Shown: positions 42,367 to 52,487 of the stretch, in pieces
Position numbering within the stretch: the first letter of the stretch is position 1
How the letters are laid out: each line of letters begins with the position of its first letter
DNA from: Staphylococcus lloydii
GTDB lineage: Bacteria; Bacillota; Bacilli; Staphylococcales; Staphylococcaceae
Assembly (NCBI RefSeq): GCF_015775975.1
Contig: NZ_CP064056.1
Span: 124,001 to 188,000, forward strand
DNA length: 64,000 bases
Direction: 5' to 3'
Notes under the pieces: generated by a model
Databases searched by the model: none
Seen by the model: the letters and a program-made list of their open reading frames with translations, nothing else
Told to the model about the DNA's origin: nothing
Translations under genes and position numbers: made by a program

Positions 42367-43113
42367 TTATTTCCCTATTTCTTGTTTGATTTGTTTGGTT
42401 GCTTGGATTTGTTTTTGGTGGTTTAAATAATCTTTTACTTGTTGTTGTGACGCTTCTGGATTTTGCTTTTTATAGTTACTCGCTAATTGTTGCATTACTT
42501 TTTTCTGTTCTTGTTGAGTTCCTGCATTATTTTGCTTTTGTTGTGAATTTTGTAATTGCTTTGCCTGTTTAGCATCTAAAACGACCCAAGTATCTTTAGG
42601 TACTGTTACAACTGTCACTTTTTTTATTAGTTCTTGGTTGTTATGCCCGAAGCTAAATAATGATTTGTAAATATCTGATTTCCAAACCCAAACTTCTTTG
42701 CGAGTTTGTTTTGTCGCTTTTTTAGTATCTTTCACTTTATACGTCGCTTGGTGTTTAACTGATTCTGATAATTGATCTTTATCCATGTTAGGTTTGAAAT
42801 GTGTCTGGGCTTTTTGGTCGTCTGAATGATTCTTATAAACCATAATATAATTGTTTGTCTTTTTGCCAATCTCGTTAGCAATTAACATATTGGCTGGGCT
42901 GTCTTTAGAACCAGCACTATATATTTCTTTTTTGTCAGAAGTGATTACTTTTTTCTCCATACCCCAATGATGTGTCATATTAGCTGTGATACCCACAATC
43001 ATCAGTAATAAGGCGAATGTGAAAATAGAACCTAATATATAACGTGTGACTTTATGAGGAATTAATAACCAACTAACAAATACACATAACGTTAAAATAA
43101 TTGTTATTATCAT
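42367..43113 (-). CDS. DUF4811 membrane protein, partner of the MFS exporter
   Basis: This 248-residue protein has two N-terminal hydrophobic helices (MIITIILTLCVFVSWLLI; ILGSIFTFALLLMIVGI). An extracytoplasmic domain (about 60-180) contains YSAGSKDSPANMLIANEI and WVWKSDIYKSLF, and a Gln/Lys-rich tail (QQKQNNAGTQQEQKKVMQQ) follows. It matches the DUF4811 family, usually encoded beside DHA2 exporters; its biochemical role is not known. Start choice: the ATG at 43113 lies 1 nt after the exporter's stop codon with GAGG 9 nt upstream. An in-frame GTG at 43128 overlaps that SD and is rejected. A decayed copy of part of this gene lies at 30010-30100. Confidence 0.8.
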   Translation of the reverse strand: MIITIILTLCVFVSWLLIPHKVTRYILGSIFTFALLLMIVGITANMTHHWGMEKKVITSDKKEIYSAGSKDSPANMLIANEIGKKTNNYIMVYKNHSDDQKAQTHFKPNMDKDQLSESVKHQATYKVKDTKKATKQTRKEVWVWKSDIYKSLFSFGHNNQELIKKVTVVTVPKDTWVVLDAKQAKQLQNSQQKQNNAGTQQEQKKVMQQLASNYKKQNPEASQQQVKDYLNHQKQIQATKQIKQEIGK

Positions 43114-43114
43114 A

Positions 43115-44632
43115 TTATTTGTCCTCACTTTCTGTTGAATTCATTTTCAAGAATGGCACGATGAGCACACCGACTAACGCAAAGAAGATACCTATCATAA
43201 ATGCTGTATTAAAGCCGTCAATTGACGCTTGTTGTGCTTGTTCAGCATATTTTAAAGGGTTGCTATCTTTAAGGCCAGAAGCCGGCATATTGTTATTAAT
43301 GATATTTTGTGTAACGGAAGTTAATAGTGCAACGGCTATAGATGAAGCGACTTGTCTAGCTGTATTATTGACCGCTGTGCCATGTGTTCCTTTTTCAACA
43401 GTTAAGGCATCCATTGCGTTTGTAGTTAAAGGCATCATCAAGATGGCGATACCGAACATACGAATTGCGTAAAGTACAAGTATTAATGTAGGTGATGTAT
43501 TATCACTTAAAAATCCAAATGGTATGGATGATAAAGTTAAAATTGAAAAGCCTACAAAAGCTAAACGTTTAATGCCCACTTTGTTATATAACGTACCTGA
43601 TATTGGTGAGATAAAACCGAGCATTAAAGCACCAGCGAGTAATGTTAAACCTGATTCAAAAGGTGAAAAGCCATGAATATTTTGTAAATAGGTTGGTAAC
43701 ATCATTTCCACACCGTACATGGCCATAGTGACCACAATCAACCCAATAGTTGCGATAGTGAATCCTTTAGATTTGAAGACACGTAAATCTAGGAAAGGAT
43801 CTTTGGATTTGAGCTGTCTTATTACGAATAGTGTTAAAACTATAACACTAATAATGATAGGGAGGATAACGTAGTTTACGCTGTCCCAACCTTCACTTGA
43901 AACATTGGAGAATCCCCATAAAAAGAGACCGAAGCCAATACAAGATAGTATCAGTGAATAAATATCTAATTTTAATTTACGATTTGGTATAACGTCCTTC
44001 ATAAAAAAGAAACTCAATACAAATGCGATAGCTACAATAATAATTGGTAATACAAAAATATTTCTCCATGAATCAGAAATCGTAATACCTAATAAAACAT
44101 GGTCTTTATCTAAGATCCATCCTGCAAATGTAGGACCCATAGCCGGTGCTAAACCTACAGCTAAACCACTCAATCCCATAGCTGTTCCTCTTTTATTGAT
44201 AGGAAACATATTGATAATAATAATTTGCATTAAAGGCATCATCAGTCCTACTGCTATTGCTGTTACGATGCGACCTGATAAGAAAATAATCCATGCATCA
44301 TGATGTGATGGTGCGATAGCAGTCAGTATTAAACCGATTAATAGCATGCCGTATGCACAGACATGTAACCACTTAGTAGAAATTCTTGTTGCTAGAAAGG
44401 CAGATAATGGCACCATAATACCATTGGCAAGTAAAAACCAAGTCGTTGCTTGTTGCGCTGTACTAAAATCTATATCAAAGTCATTCATCAAAGTAGGCAG
44501 TGCCGTTCCTAATGACGTTTGCATGAGTGCGCCAGCAAATGTTGCTAGAAGAATAATACTCATAATAATTTTGGGTTTATATTGTTGTCCATGAATGTCT
44601 AAGTTCATATTTTTACTTGTTTGAGTAGACAT
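43115..44632 (-). CDS. DHA2-family multidrug MFS exporter (14 TM)
   Basis: This 505-residue proton-coupled exporter of the EmrB/LmrB type has about 14 helices. Family text includes LATFAGALMQTSLGTALPTLMNDF (TM1), GLAVGLAPAMGPTFAGWIL (motif C) and DSWRNIFVLPIIIVAI. The ATG at 44632 is chosen because AGGAGG ends 7 nt upstream; an earlier in-frame TTG (44638) sits on the SD. It is in one operon with the DUF4811 gene and is divergent from a TetR repressor. It is the second DHA2 exporter with its own TetR in this window (the other at 6766-8151). Confidence 0.88.
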   Translation of the reverse strand: MSTQTSKNMNLDIHGQQYKPKIIMSIILLATFAGALMQTSLGTALPTLMNDFDIDFSTAQQATTWFLLANGIMVPLSAFLATRISTKWLHVCAYGMLLIGLILTAIAPSHHDAWIIFLSGRIVTAIAVGLMMPLMQIIIINMFPINKRGTAMGLSGLAVGLAPAMGPTFAGWILDKDHVLLGITISDSWRNIFVLPIIIVAIAFVLSFFFMKDVIPNRKLKLDIYSLILSCIGFGLFLWGFSNVSSEGWDSVNYVILPIIISVIVLTLFVIRQLKSKDPFLDLRVFKSKGFTIATIGLIVVTMAMYGVEMMLPTYLQNIHGFSPFESGLTLLAGALMLGFISPISGTLYNKVGIKRLAFVGFSILTLSSIPFGFLSDNTSPTLILVLYAIRMFGIAILMMPLTTNAMDALTVEKGTHGTAVNNTARQVASSIAVALLTSVTQNIINNNMPASGLKDSNPLKYAEQAQQASIDGFNTAFMIGIFFALVGVLIVPFLKMNSTESEDK

Positions 44633-44675
44633 AAACAAGCCTCCTAAAGTTCTTAATAATTAATACTTAGGAAAT

Positions 44676-44729
44676 ATAGCACCCTGTATGAAATTATAAA
44701 AGAACAAAATATGATACTATGTATGAAAT
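44676..44729. promoter_or_regulatory. Tandem direct repeats between exporter and TetR genes
   Basis: Two related 19-nt elements, ATAGCACCCTGTATGAAAT (44676-44694) and ATGATACTATGTATGAAAT (44711-44729), repeat with a 35-nt period. They share the last nine bases GTATGAAAT. The second holds the small dyad ATAC-TAT-GTAT. They lie in the divergent promoter region and are candidate TetR operators. Confidence 0.5.
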
Positions 44730-44779
44730 CGAACAAATTGTATTATTTTGTGTTATATTTAGAAAATAGGAGTGATGAC

Positions 44780-45352
44780 ATGGGGTATCAAAGAAAGACT
44801 GCTTTAACTCAGAAGCACATTAAAAATAGTTTAATAACGTTATTAGATATACATAAATTTGACTTAATTACGGTAAACCAAATTGTGGAAGAAGCAGAAA
44901 TCACAAGAAGTACTTTTTATAGATATTATGAAGATAAATATAGTCTACTATCAGAAATAGAAGAAGAAATTTTAAATCAATTACATGAAGCACGCCAGAA
45001 GATTAATCAACAATTTACGGAAGAAGATATGTTTACTGTCGAAGTGTTTCAACAATTGTTTGAAAGTTTAGAGTCGTACTCGGAAGCAATACGTGTTTTA
45101 CTCGGTCATAATGGGGACACGAGTTTTGAAATGAAAATAAAAAATGAAATAGCTAAAAGGTTTGTCAATTTAGGGGAACTCCACCATGTTTCTAAAGTAC
45201 GTGAGGACTTAGTGAAAGAATATTTATATGTCATTTTAATTAAAACATTCCAATATTGGTCAGCTAATAAAGAGAGTATTGACGTGAGGGAAGTTGCAGC
45301 GACGATTCGAGATATTCAATTAAAGGGTTTAAGAAAGGCGATTGGAATATAA
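44780..45352 (+). CDS. TetR/AcrR family transcriptional regulator
   Basis: This 190-residue repressor has its HTH near the N-terminus (HIKNSLITLLDIHKFDLITV, then VEEAEITRSTFYRYYEDKYSLL). The C-terminal part is helical, of the TetR_C type seen in DhaS/YxbF-like regulators. Start choice: the ATG at 44780 with AGGAGTGATG upstream. A longer frame from 44711 would run through the putative operator. It is divergent from the DHA2/DUF4811 operon and probably represses it and itself. Confidence 0.88.
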   Translation: MGYQRKTALTQKHIKNSLITLLDIHKFDLITVNQIVEEAEITRSTFYRYYEDKYSLLSEIEEEILNQLHEARQKINQQFTEEDMFTVEVFQQLFESLESYSEAIRVLLGHNGDTSFEMKIKNEIAKRFVNLGELHHVSKVREDLVKEYLYVILIKTFQYWSANKESIDVREVAATIRDIQLKGLRKAIGI

Positions 45353-45487
45353 ATTTTGGTAAGAGCAAACAGTAGCACTAGTTATGAAAATGAGTAATGA
45401 AACCATTGGTTGTTGTGAAAGAAATTTAATGGTCAAATGTAGATAATCGCACCTTGTTGATTTAAGAATGCATTTTAAAAGTAAGAA

Positions 45488-45526
45488 AGAAGGGCTAGTC
45501 ATTTACGACCTAGTTCTTCTTTTTTA
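45488..45526 (+). terminator. Terminator after the TetR gene
   Basis: AGAAGGGCTAG pairs with CTAGTTCTTCT, then TTTTTAA. Confidence 0.82.
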
Positions 45527-45781
45527 ATAAACGTAAGTGTTAGTTACTTCACAATTAATGCCTTAGACAATTATATTATTATTCATTACAAAATATTTTA
45601 AATAATATGTTATAAATTGCTAAAACTATAAATTCATTTGGTAAATGTTTGCTAATTATATATAAAGGGGAAAATATGAATAACAACTTACGAGTAAAAA
45701 AACAGAAGCACATTTATAAAAAGGCTTAAGTGGTTTCATTGTTATTAAGAAATACAATGTGGAAAGGAAATGAATAATAAA
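45527..45781. promoter_or_regulatory. Upstream region of the second alsSD locus
   Basis: AT-rich leader holding a short 17-codon frame with a strong SD (listed separately). TTACTTCACAA near 45554-45564 resembles half of a Rex operator, but the other half is poor. No full CcpA site seen. Confidence 0.35.
45676..45729 (+). CDS. Possible 17-residue leader peptide
   Basis: ATG at 45676 behind AAAGGGGA with good spacing encodes MNNNLRVKKQKHIYKKA and stops 52 nt before the alsS start. It is strongly basic. It holds too few branched-chain residues for an ordinary Ile/Leu/Val attenuator. It may be a leader peptide, a decayed gene start, or chance. The first alsS locus has no equivalent. Confidence 0.3.
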   Translation: MNNNLRVKKQKHIYKKA

Positions 45782-47446
45782 ATGGCTGACAAAAATTATA
45801 CTGCATCAGATTTGGTAATTGATACATTAAAAAATAACGGCGTAGAATATATTTTTGGTATTCCGGGTGCTAAAATCGATTACTTATTTAATTCGCTTAA
45901 AGATGGTGGTCCGGAGTTAATCGTAGCGCGTCATGAACAAAATGCAGCAATGATGGCTCAAGGTATTGGTCGTTTAACAGGACAACCTGGCGTTGCTATA
46001 GTTACGAGTGGCCCAGGGGTGAGTAATTTAACAACGGGTTTATTAACTGCAACGTCAGAAGGAGACCCTGTACTGGCAATAGGTGGGCAAGTTAAACGTC
46101 AAGATTTACTACGTTTAACGCATCAAAGTGTAGACAATGCATCATTATTAAAATCTTCAACAAAATATAGTGAAGAGGTTCAAGACCCAGAATCATTGTC
46201 TGAAGTCATGACAAATGCAATCAGAACGGCGACTGTAGGTAAGAATGGGGCAAGCTTTATTAGCGTTCCCCAAGATGTTATATCTTCAGAGGTGGAGTCA
46301 CGCGCAATTTCACTTAGTCAAAAACCTAACTTAGGTGTGCCAAGTGAAAATGATATAAACGAAGTGATAGAAGCCATCGAAAATGCAAAATTCCCGGTAC
46401 TTTTAACGGGTATGAGAAGCTCGAGTCATAATGAAACGCAGGCTATTCGAAAATTGGTTGAAAAAACGAATTTACCTGTAGTAGAAACTTTCCAAGGTGC
46501 TGGAGTGATTAGCCGCGAACTAGAAAATCACTTTTTCGGTCGTGTAGGTCTTTTCCGTAACCAAGTGGGCGACGAATTATTAAGAAAAAGTGATCTAGTG
46601 TTAACTATTGGTTATGATCCAATTGAATATGAAGCGAGTAATTGGAATAAAGAACTAGATACTAAAATTATCAATATTGATGAAGTCCAAGCAGAAATTA
46701 GTAATCATATGCAACCGGTAAAAGAATTAATTGGTAACATTGCTGGAACAATTGACATCATTTCTGACAAAGTTAATGCGCCATTCATAAATTCAAGTGA
46801 TTTAGATGAACTAGAGAAATTAAGAGCCACTACGCTTGAGAAGACTGCGATCAAACCTACACATAAAGATGGGATTTTACATCCACTCGAAATCATTGAT
46901 TCTATGCAAAAAGTTTTAACGGATGATACGACGGTATCGGTAGATGTAGGTAGTCATTATATTTGGTTAGCTCGCAAATTTAGAAGTTATAACCCGAGAC
47001 ATCTGCTTTTCAGTAATGGTATGCAAACGTTAGGTGTAGCGTTACCGTGGGCCATTTCAGCAGCATTAGTACGTCCAAACACACAAATTGTTTCCGTATC
47101 TGGCGATGGTGGTTTTCTATTTTCAGGTCAAGAATTAGAAACGGCTGTGCGTAAAAATTTAAATATCATCCAATTAATTTGGAATGATGGTAAATACAAT
47201 ATGGTTGAATTCCAAGAAAAAATGAAATACCAACGTTCAGCAGGTGTTGATTTCGGCGCAGTAGACTATGTTAAATATGCTGAATCATTCGGTGCCAAAG
47301 GATTACGTGTTACTAATCAACAAGAATTAGAAGCGGCAATTAAAGAAGGTTATGAAACGGAAGGACCTGTATTAATCGATATTCCAGTTAATTATGAAGA
47401 TAACGAAGAACTTTCATCAACGATGTTACCAGATGTATTAAATTAA
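45782..47446 (+). CDS. alsS: Acetolactate synthase, catabolic (copy 2)
   Basis: These 554 residues have the same length as copy 1 and most residues identical. Catalytic Glu is in [12 protein letters not shown] and the C-terminal TPP motif begins [13 protein letters not shown]. Start choice: the ATG at 45782 (MADKNYTASD) matches copy 1. The in-frame ATG at 45770 directly abuts the SD AAAGGA, and in copy 1 the equivalent ATG is out of frame, so the second ATG is the real start in both. Differences cluster in the linker around residues 335-365 and at the C-terminus (EDNEELSSTMLPDVLN). It is followed by its own alsD (43-nt gap) but no lactate permease. Confidence 0.94.
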   Translation: MADKNYTASDLVIDTLKNNGVEYIFGIPGAKIDYLFNSLKDGGPELIVARHEQNAAMMAQGIGRLTGQPGVAIVTSGPGVSNLTTGLLTATSEGDPVLAIGGQVKRQDLLRLTHQSVDNASLLKSSTKYSEEVQDPESLSEVMTNAIRTATVGKNGASFISVPQDVISSEVESRAISLSQKPNLGVPSENDINEVIEAIENAKFPVLLTGMRSSSHNETQAIRKLVEKTNLPVVETFQGAGVISRELENHFFGRVGLFRNQVGDELLRKSDLVLTIGYDPIEYEASNWNKELDTKIINIDEVQAEISNHMQPVKELIGNIAGTIDIISDKVNAPFINSSDLDELEKLRATTLEKTAIKPTHKDGILHPLEIIDSMQKVLTDDTTVSVDVGSHYIWLARKFRSYNPRHLLFSNGMQTLGVALPWAISAALVRPNTQIVSVSGDGGFLFSGQELETAVRKNLNIIQLIWNDGKYNMVEFQEKMKYQRSAGVDFGAVDYVKYAESFGAKGLRVTNQQELEAAIKEGYETEGPVLIDIPVNYEDNEELSSTMLPDVLN

Positions 47447-47489
47447 TATTGAGACAACAAAAAATATTAAACTAGGAGTGGAAATGATT

Positions 47490-48194
47490 ATGACTAACGT
47501 ATTATATCAACACGGCACATTAGGTACATTGATGGCAGGACTATTAGAAGGTACTGTTTCTATAAGTGAATTGCTTAAAAATGGAGACTTAGGCATTGCT
47601 ACCTTAACAGGATCTGATGGTGAAGTAATTATTGTTGATGGTAAAGCTTACCATGCCAATGAACATAAAGAATTTAGAGAGCTAAAAGGGGAAGAATTAT
47701 CACCCTATGCAACAGTAGCGAAATTTACAGCTGATACGTCGTTCAATACGTCTAATAAATCGTCTGAAGAAGTGTTTAAAGAAGTTGAAGAAAAGATGTT
47801 GAGTAAAAATTTATTTTCTGCGGTAAAAATAACGGGTACATTTAAAAATATGCATGTACGTATGATGCCGGGACAAGAACCACCATATGAACGTTTGATT
47901 AATGCGGCAGTCAAACAACCTGAACAAACGGAAGAAAATGTTGAAGGTTCAGTTGTAGGCATCTTTACACCAGAATTGTTCCACGGCATTGGTTCTTCAG
48001 GCTTCCATGTCCATTTTGCTAATGATGAACGCAATTTCGGTGGACATGTATTAGATTTTGAAGTGGATAATGTCACAGTAGAAATTCAAAATTTTGAGAC
48101 GTTCGAGCAACATTTTGCTGTTAATGATGAAAAATTCACGAATACGGATATAGACTATAAAAATATTGCCGAGGAAATTAGAAAAGCAGAATAA
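47490..48194 (+). CDS. alsD: Alpha-acetolactate decarboxylase (copy 2)
   Basis: This 234-residue paralogue of the enzyme at 10208-10912 keeps the metal and active-site segments (RMMPGQEPPYERLI, GSSGFHVHFANDERN, GGHVLDFE). The ATG at 47490 begins MTNVLYQHGTLG as in copy 1; an in-frame GTG at 47478 lies inside the GGAG SD. It converts acetolactate from AlsS copy 2 to acetoin. The operon ends here with a terminator at 48304-48340. Confidence 0.93.
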   Translation: MTNVLYQHGTLGTLMAGLLEGTVSISELLKNGDLGIATLTGSDGEVIIVDGKAYHANEHKEFRELKGEELSPYATVAKFTADTSFNTSNKSSEEVFKEVEEKMLSKNLFSAVKITGTFKNMHVRMMPGQEPPYERLINAAVKQPEQTEENVEGSVVGIFTPELFHGIGSSGFHVHFANDERNFGGHVLDFEVDNVTVEIQNFETFEQHFAVNDEKFTNTDIDYKNIAEEIRKAE

Positions 48195-48303
48195 ACAATT
48201 AATGACTGATGAAGTGTCGGTAGCGAATAATCAAAAGTTTATTTGCCCTACGATTAAGATTAGGAATGGATGAATCATTGCCATTTACACAGTATGTATT
48301 TTT

Positions 48304-48340
48304 AACAACTAATGATTAACATCATTAGTTGTTTTTTATT
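48304..48340 (+). terminator. Terminator of alsSD copy 2
   Basis: AACAACTAATGA pairs with TCATTAGTTGTT, then TTTTATT. Confidence 0.9.
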
Positions 48341-48376
48341 ACTCCTATAATGAAAATGATTGGTCTTCCAACGTAT

Positions 48377-48417
48377 AAAAGACAAGTAAAATAGGTGCAC
48401 TATTTTACTTGTCTTTT
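48377..48417. terminator. Terminator downstream of ppk1 (bidirectional)
   Basis: The perfect 18-bp stem AAAAGACAAGTAAAATAG / CTATTTTACTTGTCTTTT has a 5-nt loop. It lies beyond the end of leftward ppk1. Confidence 0.9.
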
Positions 48418-48467
48418 ATGATTTTGAATATTTACGACATCGATTAGATAACGTAAATTCAATGGAT

Positions 48468-50627
48468 TTATTTACGAAATCTGTCTTTTAATTTTTTGAA
48501 CCACATGTTCTTTTTAGGTGCTGGCCTGCCTGAAGGTCTGCTAATTTGTCGTTTCAATCGTTCGCCAAAGCTCAAAGCAATTTGCATGAGATAGGTTTGA
48601 GAATTGAATGGCTTAAGGTCATTTTGCACATAATGGTAGATTCCATTTTCGTCTTGATAACGCGCTTTTTGGTTGTCGGATAGTTGTACTTTCAAGTAAT
48701 CAATAAGACGTAATGCGATGCGTTTATCTTCGACAGGGAATAGAATTTCTACACGCTTAATCATATTACGTGTCATGGCATCTGCAGAAGATAAGTAAAT
48801 TTGAGAGTCGCCATTGTTATGGAAATAGTAAACACGTGAATGTTCAAGGAAACGACCTACCACACTGACTACTCTTATATTTTCACTAATCCCAGGAATG
48901 CCTGGTTTTAAGCAACAGATACCTCTGATGATAAGGTCTACTTTGACGCCAGCTTGTGAAGCTTCGAATAATTTTTTAATAATATCTTTATCAGTTAAAC
49001 TATTCATTTTCATCATAATATTACCGTTGCCATATTCCTTATGGAGTTTGATTTCTCTATCAATATGGTTAATGAAAACGTCTCTAATATCATAGGGTGC
49101 TACGATTAATTTATTATAATCCGGTTTTCGCGTATAGCCACTTAAATAATTAAAGAAATTGATGGCATCATCTACAATCTCTTTATTGGTCGTAATGATT
49201 CCCATATCAGTATAGAGCTTAGCAGTTTTATCATTATAGTTACCTGTTCCAAGGTGAACAAAAGAAGATAAACGATTTTTGTCTTTTTTGACAACAAGGG
49301 CAATCTTACTATGTGTTTTTAGATGTGTCATACCATAAATAACGTGACAGCCTGCATCTTCTAACATACGAGCCCAATGAACGTTGTTTTTTTCATCGAA
49401 ACGAGCCTTAAGTTCAACGAGCACTGTGACTTGTTTACCATTTTCGGCAGCTTCTTTAAGACTCGTGATAATCGGTGAGTCTTTACTGACACGATAGAGC
49501 GTTTGCTTTATTGTGATTGTATTTTCATCTTGAGCAGCTTCTCTAATAAAATCAACGATGCCATCAAAAGATTCATAAGGATGGTGGAAGAAAATATCTT
49601 GTTTTGCAGATAATTCATATACGTCGTTATCACCTAATGATCGTGGTGGTTGTGGTGTATATGATTCATATGTTAACTCACTGAGTTTGTGAGATAGATG
49701 GCCAACCAATTGAGAAAGGAAAGTTAAATCCAACGGCCCTTCTACGAAGTAGACATCTTCCTTATCTACTTCTACTTGCTTCATAACCCAAGTAACATCT
49801 TCTGAAGTAACGCTTCGGCCATCAACCTCTAATCTTACTGACGCACCTTTTTTACGTTCTTTTAAAAAGCGTTCGATTTCTATCAATAAATCTTCTGCAC
49901 CGTCTTCATCCAATGTGAGGTCGGCGTTTCGTGTGATGCGGAATGTAAACGTGTTACGCACTTCGTAACCTTGGAATAAATCTTCAACAAAATATTCAAT
50001 AATATCTTCTATCATCACTATGTATTGTGTTTGGCCTAGATTAAATGCTGTAAATCTTGGTATGAGTGATGGGATAGGTATAATCGCCGATTGCAAATGG
50101 TCAGACGTATTAATATCCACGAAAATATTTAAGTTTTTATTACTCAGTTTTGGAAAAGGATGGTACGCATCTATCGCTAACGGTGTTAGGACAGGCATAA
50201 TATGAGCAGTGAATTCTTGCTTTAGTTGTTCATGTAATTCATTTGGTAATGCATCAGGACGCACAATTTTAACGTCATAATTAGCTAGTTCAGAGATTAA
50301 TTCATTGTACCTTTGGTATTGCTTATCTACGTAATTTTCGTTTTTCTTTTTAATTTCACGTAGTTGTGTTTGGGGTTTCATTTGTGTTTTATTTTCTGGT
50401 TTGTCATACCCCAATTTGACCTGATCTTTAAGACCAGCGACCCTCACCATGAAAAATTCATCTAAATTAGAACTAAAAATCGATATAAAATTTAATTGTT
50501 CTAATAAAGGGTTTGTTGGATCTGATGCTTCTTCTAAGACTCTTAGATTAAAGTCTAACCAACTCAATTCACGGTTATTATAATATATTTGTGAATTTAT
50601 ATCTTTCTCTCCCAATTCTGTATCCAT
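48468..50627 (-). CDS. ppk1: Polyphosphate kinase 1
   Basis: This 719-residue enzyme reversibly polymerises the ATP gamma-phosphate into polyphosphate. The N-terminal domain has [20 protein letters not shown]. The catalytic phospholipase-D-like domains carry [13 protein letters not shown] (autophosphorylated His region), [21 protein letters not shown] and [36 protein letters not shown] is also typical. The length is normal for the family. It is 63 nt downstream of ppx in the same direction, so synthesis and degradation enzymes are co-expressed. Confidence 0.95.
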   Translation of the reverse strand: MDTELGEKDINSQIYYNNRELSWLDFNLRVLEEASDPTNPLLEQLNFISIFSSNLDEFFMVRVAGLKDQVKLGYDKPENKTQMKPQTQLREIKKKNENYVDKQYQRYNELISELANYDVKIVRPDALPNELHEQLKQEFTAHIMPVLTPLAIDAYHPFPKLSNKNLNIFVDINTSDHLQSAIIPIPSLIPRFTAFNLGQTQYIVMIEDIIEYFVEDLFQGYEVRNTFTFRITRNADLTLDEDGAEDLLIEIERFLKERKKGASVRLEVDGRSVTSEDVTWVMKQVEVDKEDVYFVEGPLDLTFLSQLVGHLSHKLSELTYESYTPQPPRSLGDNDVYELSAKQDIFFHHPYESFDGIVDFIREAAQDENTITIKQTLYRVSKDSPIITSLKEAAENGKQVTVLVELKARFDEKNNVHWARMLEDAGCHVIYGMTHLKTHSKIALVVKKDKNRLSSFVHLGTGNYNDKTAKLYTDMGIITTNKEIVDDAINFFNYLSGYTRKPDYNKLIVAPYDIRDVFINHIDREIKLHKEYGNGNIMMKMNSLTDKDIIKKLFEASQAGVKVDLIIRGICCLKPGIPGISENIRVVSVVGRFLEHSRVYYFHNNGDSQIYLSSADAMTRNMIKRVEILFPVEDKRIALRLIDYLKVQLSDNQKARYQDENGIYHYVQNDLKPFNSQTYLMQIALSFGERLKRQISRPSGRPAPKKNMWFKKLKDRFRK

Positions 50628-50690
50628 AAGATTAATTGCACCTCATTTATCATCTTTATATATCGATAATACAAATTTAACATATAAATT

Positions 50691-52220
50691 TTAAGTTTTT
50701 GTAAAGACGATTGTAAGATTAGCATTTAGTATTTTTTCGATGTGTTTTTTCTGACGTTGAGAATCATATTCTTCGACTACAAGCTTATCTTTGCAATATA
50801 CATTCAATTGATAGTTCTTTTTATCTATATACTGTAATTCTATGGATTTTACTCTACTCGTATGTGAAATATTGAGTGCATTGATGAATTTAACAATGCC
50901 ACCTAATTCTTGTATATGGTTGATTGTTTCGTCATCTAACCATTTTGTTTGCTGACTATAAAATTTGAGTAGTGATTTATTCTTAAAGCTTGCAATTAGT
51001 GCGAGTTTGACGCGTTCATGATGTGTTAAACCATCAATATTAGAGTTAGCTATAATATAAAATGTATGTGGTGAACTAGAATCTGAATCGATGAAGCGAC
51101 CTAAGTAATAAAGGTAAGCACCCTCTAAAAATAGCCAACGGTCTTCTTTTGATATTTTTAGAGCTTTAGCGTCGCATAATTGCTCGAGCAATTGTTTACA
51201 AAGTGTGACACGATGCTCTGCACTTTCCTCTTCGATATAGTATTCTTGTGCCAAATGTTTGAGCGCAATCTCGCTCACATTTGATGACTTGAATTCACCG
51301 TCGAATTCTTTATTAATTAAATTCATGATGTAGCCTTCGCGTAGTCCTTTTCTTGAAAAGGTAAACTGCGTAGCATCGGTATAAGAATAAAGCGTTTTAA
51401 AGAGTGCGACAGCGGGTGTGATAAGGTCTGTTCTATCACGACTCAAACCGTCTAAATCTTTAAGTTCTTTTCGTGAACTATGTGTTAGTAATTTAAAAAC
51501 TTCGTTGAGTGCTTTTTCATCCATAGTATAATTATGGACACCACTAATTGGATAAGTGTGTTGTGCTTGATGTATGCGGGCGATATTTCGTGCCGACCCT
51601 CCGATACCGATAAGCGCGACTTGTTGTTTTTTTAACCAGTCGAATTGTTCAAATTGTTTCAATAAAAATGCTTCTATTTCTTTTAATGCTTTTTTATCGT
51701 TATGGTCACGGTTATCAAAAAATTGGCGTTGAAGTGTTACGACTCCAAAAGGGAAACTATGTGAATGTACTAACTCTTTGTCTTTAAACAAAGTCACTTC
51801 GGTTGAGCCACCACCAATATCAATCGAAATACCGTCTTGAATTTCTGTAGTATGCGTAATTGCATAGTAGCCATAATATGCTTCATCTTCTTCAGGAATA
51901 ATTTGAATAACAATATCAAGATTTGATTCAATCGTCTTGATAATATCTTTCCTATTTGTAGACTGTCTCAATGCTGCAGTTGCAATGGGATTTAACGTAT
52001 CTACTTGGAATCGACTAGCTACTTTTTTAAAGCTTTGTAATGTTTCTTCTAATACATCGATGCCATCTTGAGACATTTTCATGTCAGCATCTAAATATTG
52101 GCTTAAACGAGCAGGTGTCTTGATGTTAAGTATGTCATTTAAGCCAGTTCTATGGTCGAATTCAAATATTACTAAACGGACCGTATTAGAACCTATATCA
52201 ACTAAACCTATACGTTTCAT
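50691..52220 (-). CDS. ppx: Exopolyphosphatase, Ppx/GppA family
   Basis: This 509-residue enzyme hydrolyses terminal phosphates of polyphosphate. The actin-like ATPase-fold N-terminal half has phosphate loops GLVDIGSNTVRLVIFEF (residues 4-20) and DIGGGSTEV (about 145-153). The C-terminal half (about 310-509) is the helical HD-like domain (HHERVKLALIASF). AGGAGG precedes the ATG. It is the first gene of the ppx-ppk1 operon. A role in (p)ppGpp metabolism cannot be excluded from sequence alone. Confidence 0.93.
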   Translation of the reverse strand: MKRIGLVDIGSNTVRLVIFEFDHRTGLNDILNIKTPARLSQYLDADMKMSQDGIDVLEETLQSFKKVASRFQVDTLNPIATAALRQSTNRKDIIKTIESNLDIVIQIIPEEDEAYYGYYAITHTTEIQDGISIDIGGGSTEVTLFKDKELVHSHSFPFGVVTLQRQFFDNRDHNDKKALKEIEAFLLKQFEQFDWLKKQQVALIGIGGSARNIARIHQAQHTYPISGVHNYTMDEKALNEVFKLLTHSSRKELKDLDGLSRDRTDLITPAVALFKTLYSYTDATQFTFSRKGLREGYIMNLINKEFDGEFKSSNVSEIALKHLAQEYYIEEESAEHRVTLCKQLLEQLCDAKALKISKEDRWLFLEGAYLYYLGRFIDSDSSSPHTFYIIANSNIDGLTHHERVKLALIASFKNKSLLKFYSQQTKWLDDETINHIQELGGIVKFINALNISHTSRVKSIELQYIDKKNYQLNVYCKDKLVVEEYDSQRQKKHIEKILNANLTIVFTKT

Positions 52221-52461
52221 TGTGACCTCCTAGTTGGGTTTTAAATCATATAATTTTACGGAATGCAGTGCCCACGTTTATAAAATTTTACAATTATAAC
52301 CTGAAATAACGGAATAACCATACTTATAAAATAATCATTAATAGTAGAACGGAAAATAAAGTATGAATTACGCTCTATCTAATAGGTTAATATATTGTTT
52401 TAATATCTACCACTATTTATTTAATTAATAACATAGTATTGTTGAAATTTAGCGTTTGTTC

Positions 52462-52483
52462 CACTATTTATTTGTAAATAGTG
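52462..52483 (-). terminator. Hairpin after the TetR gene
   Basis: CACTATTTA / TAAATAGTG with a 4-nt loop directly behind the leftward TetR stop codon. The T-tract is poor, so termination efficiency is uncertain. Confidence 0.5.
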
Positions 52484-52487
52484 TCGT

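Noticed and set aside
45537..45566. Rex operator upstream of the second alsS
   Set aside because: Only one half-site (TTCACAA) fits; the other half is too divergent to call.
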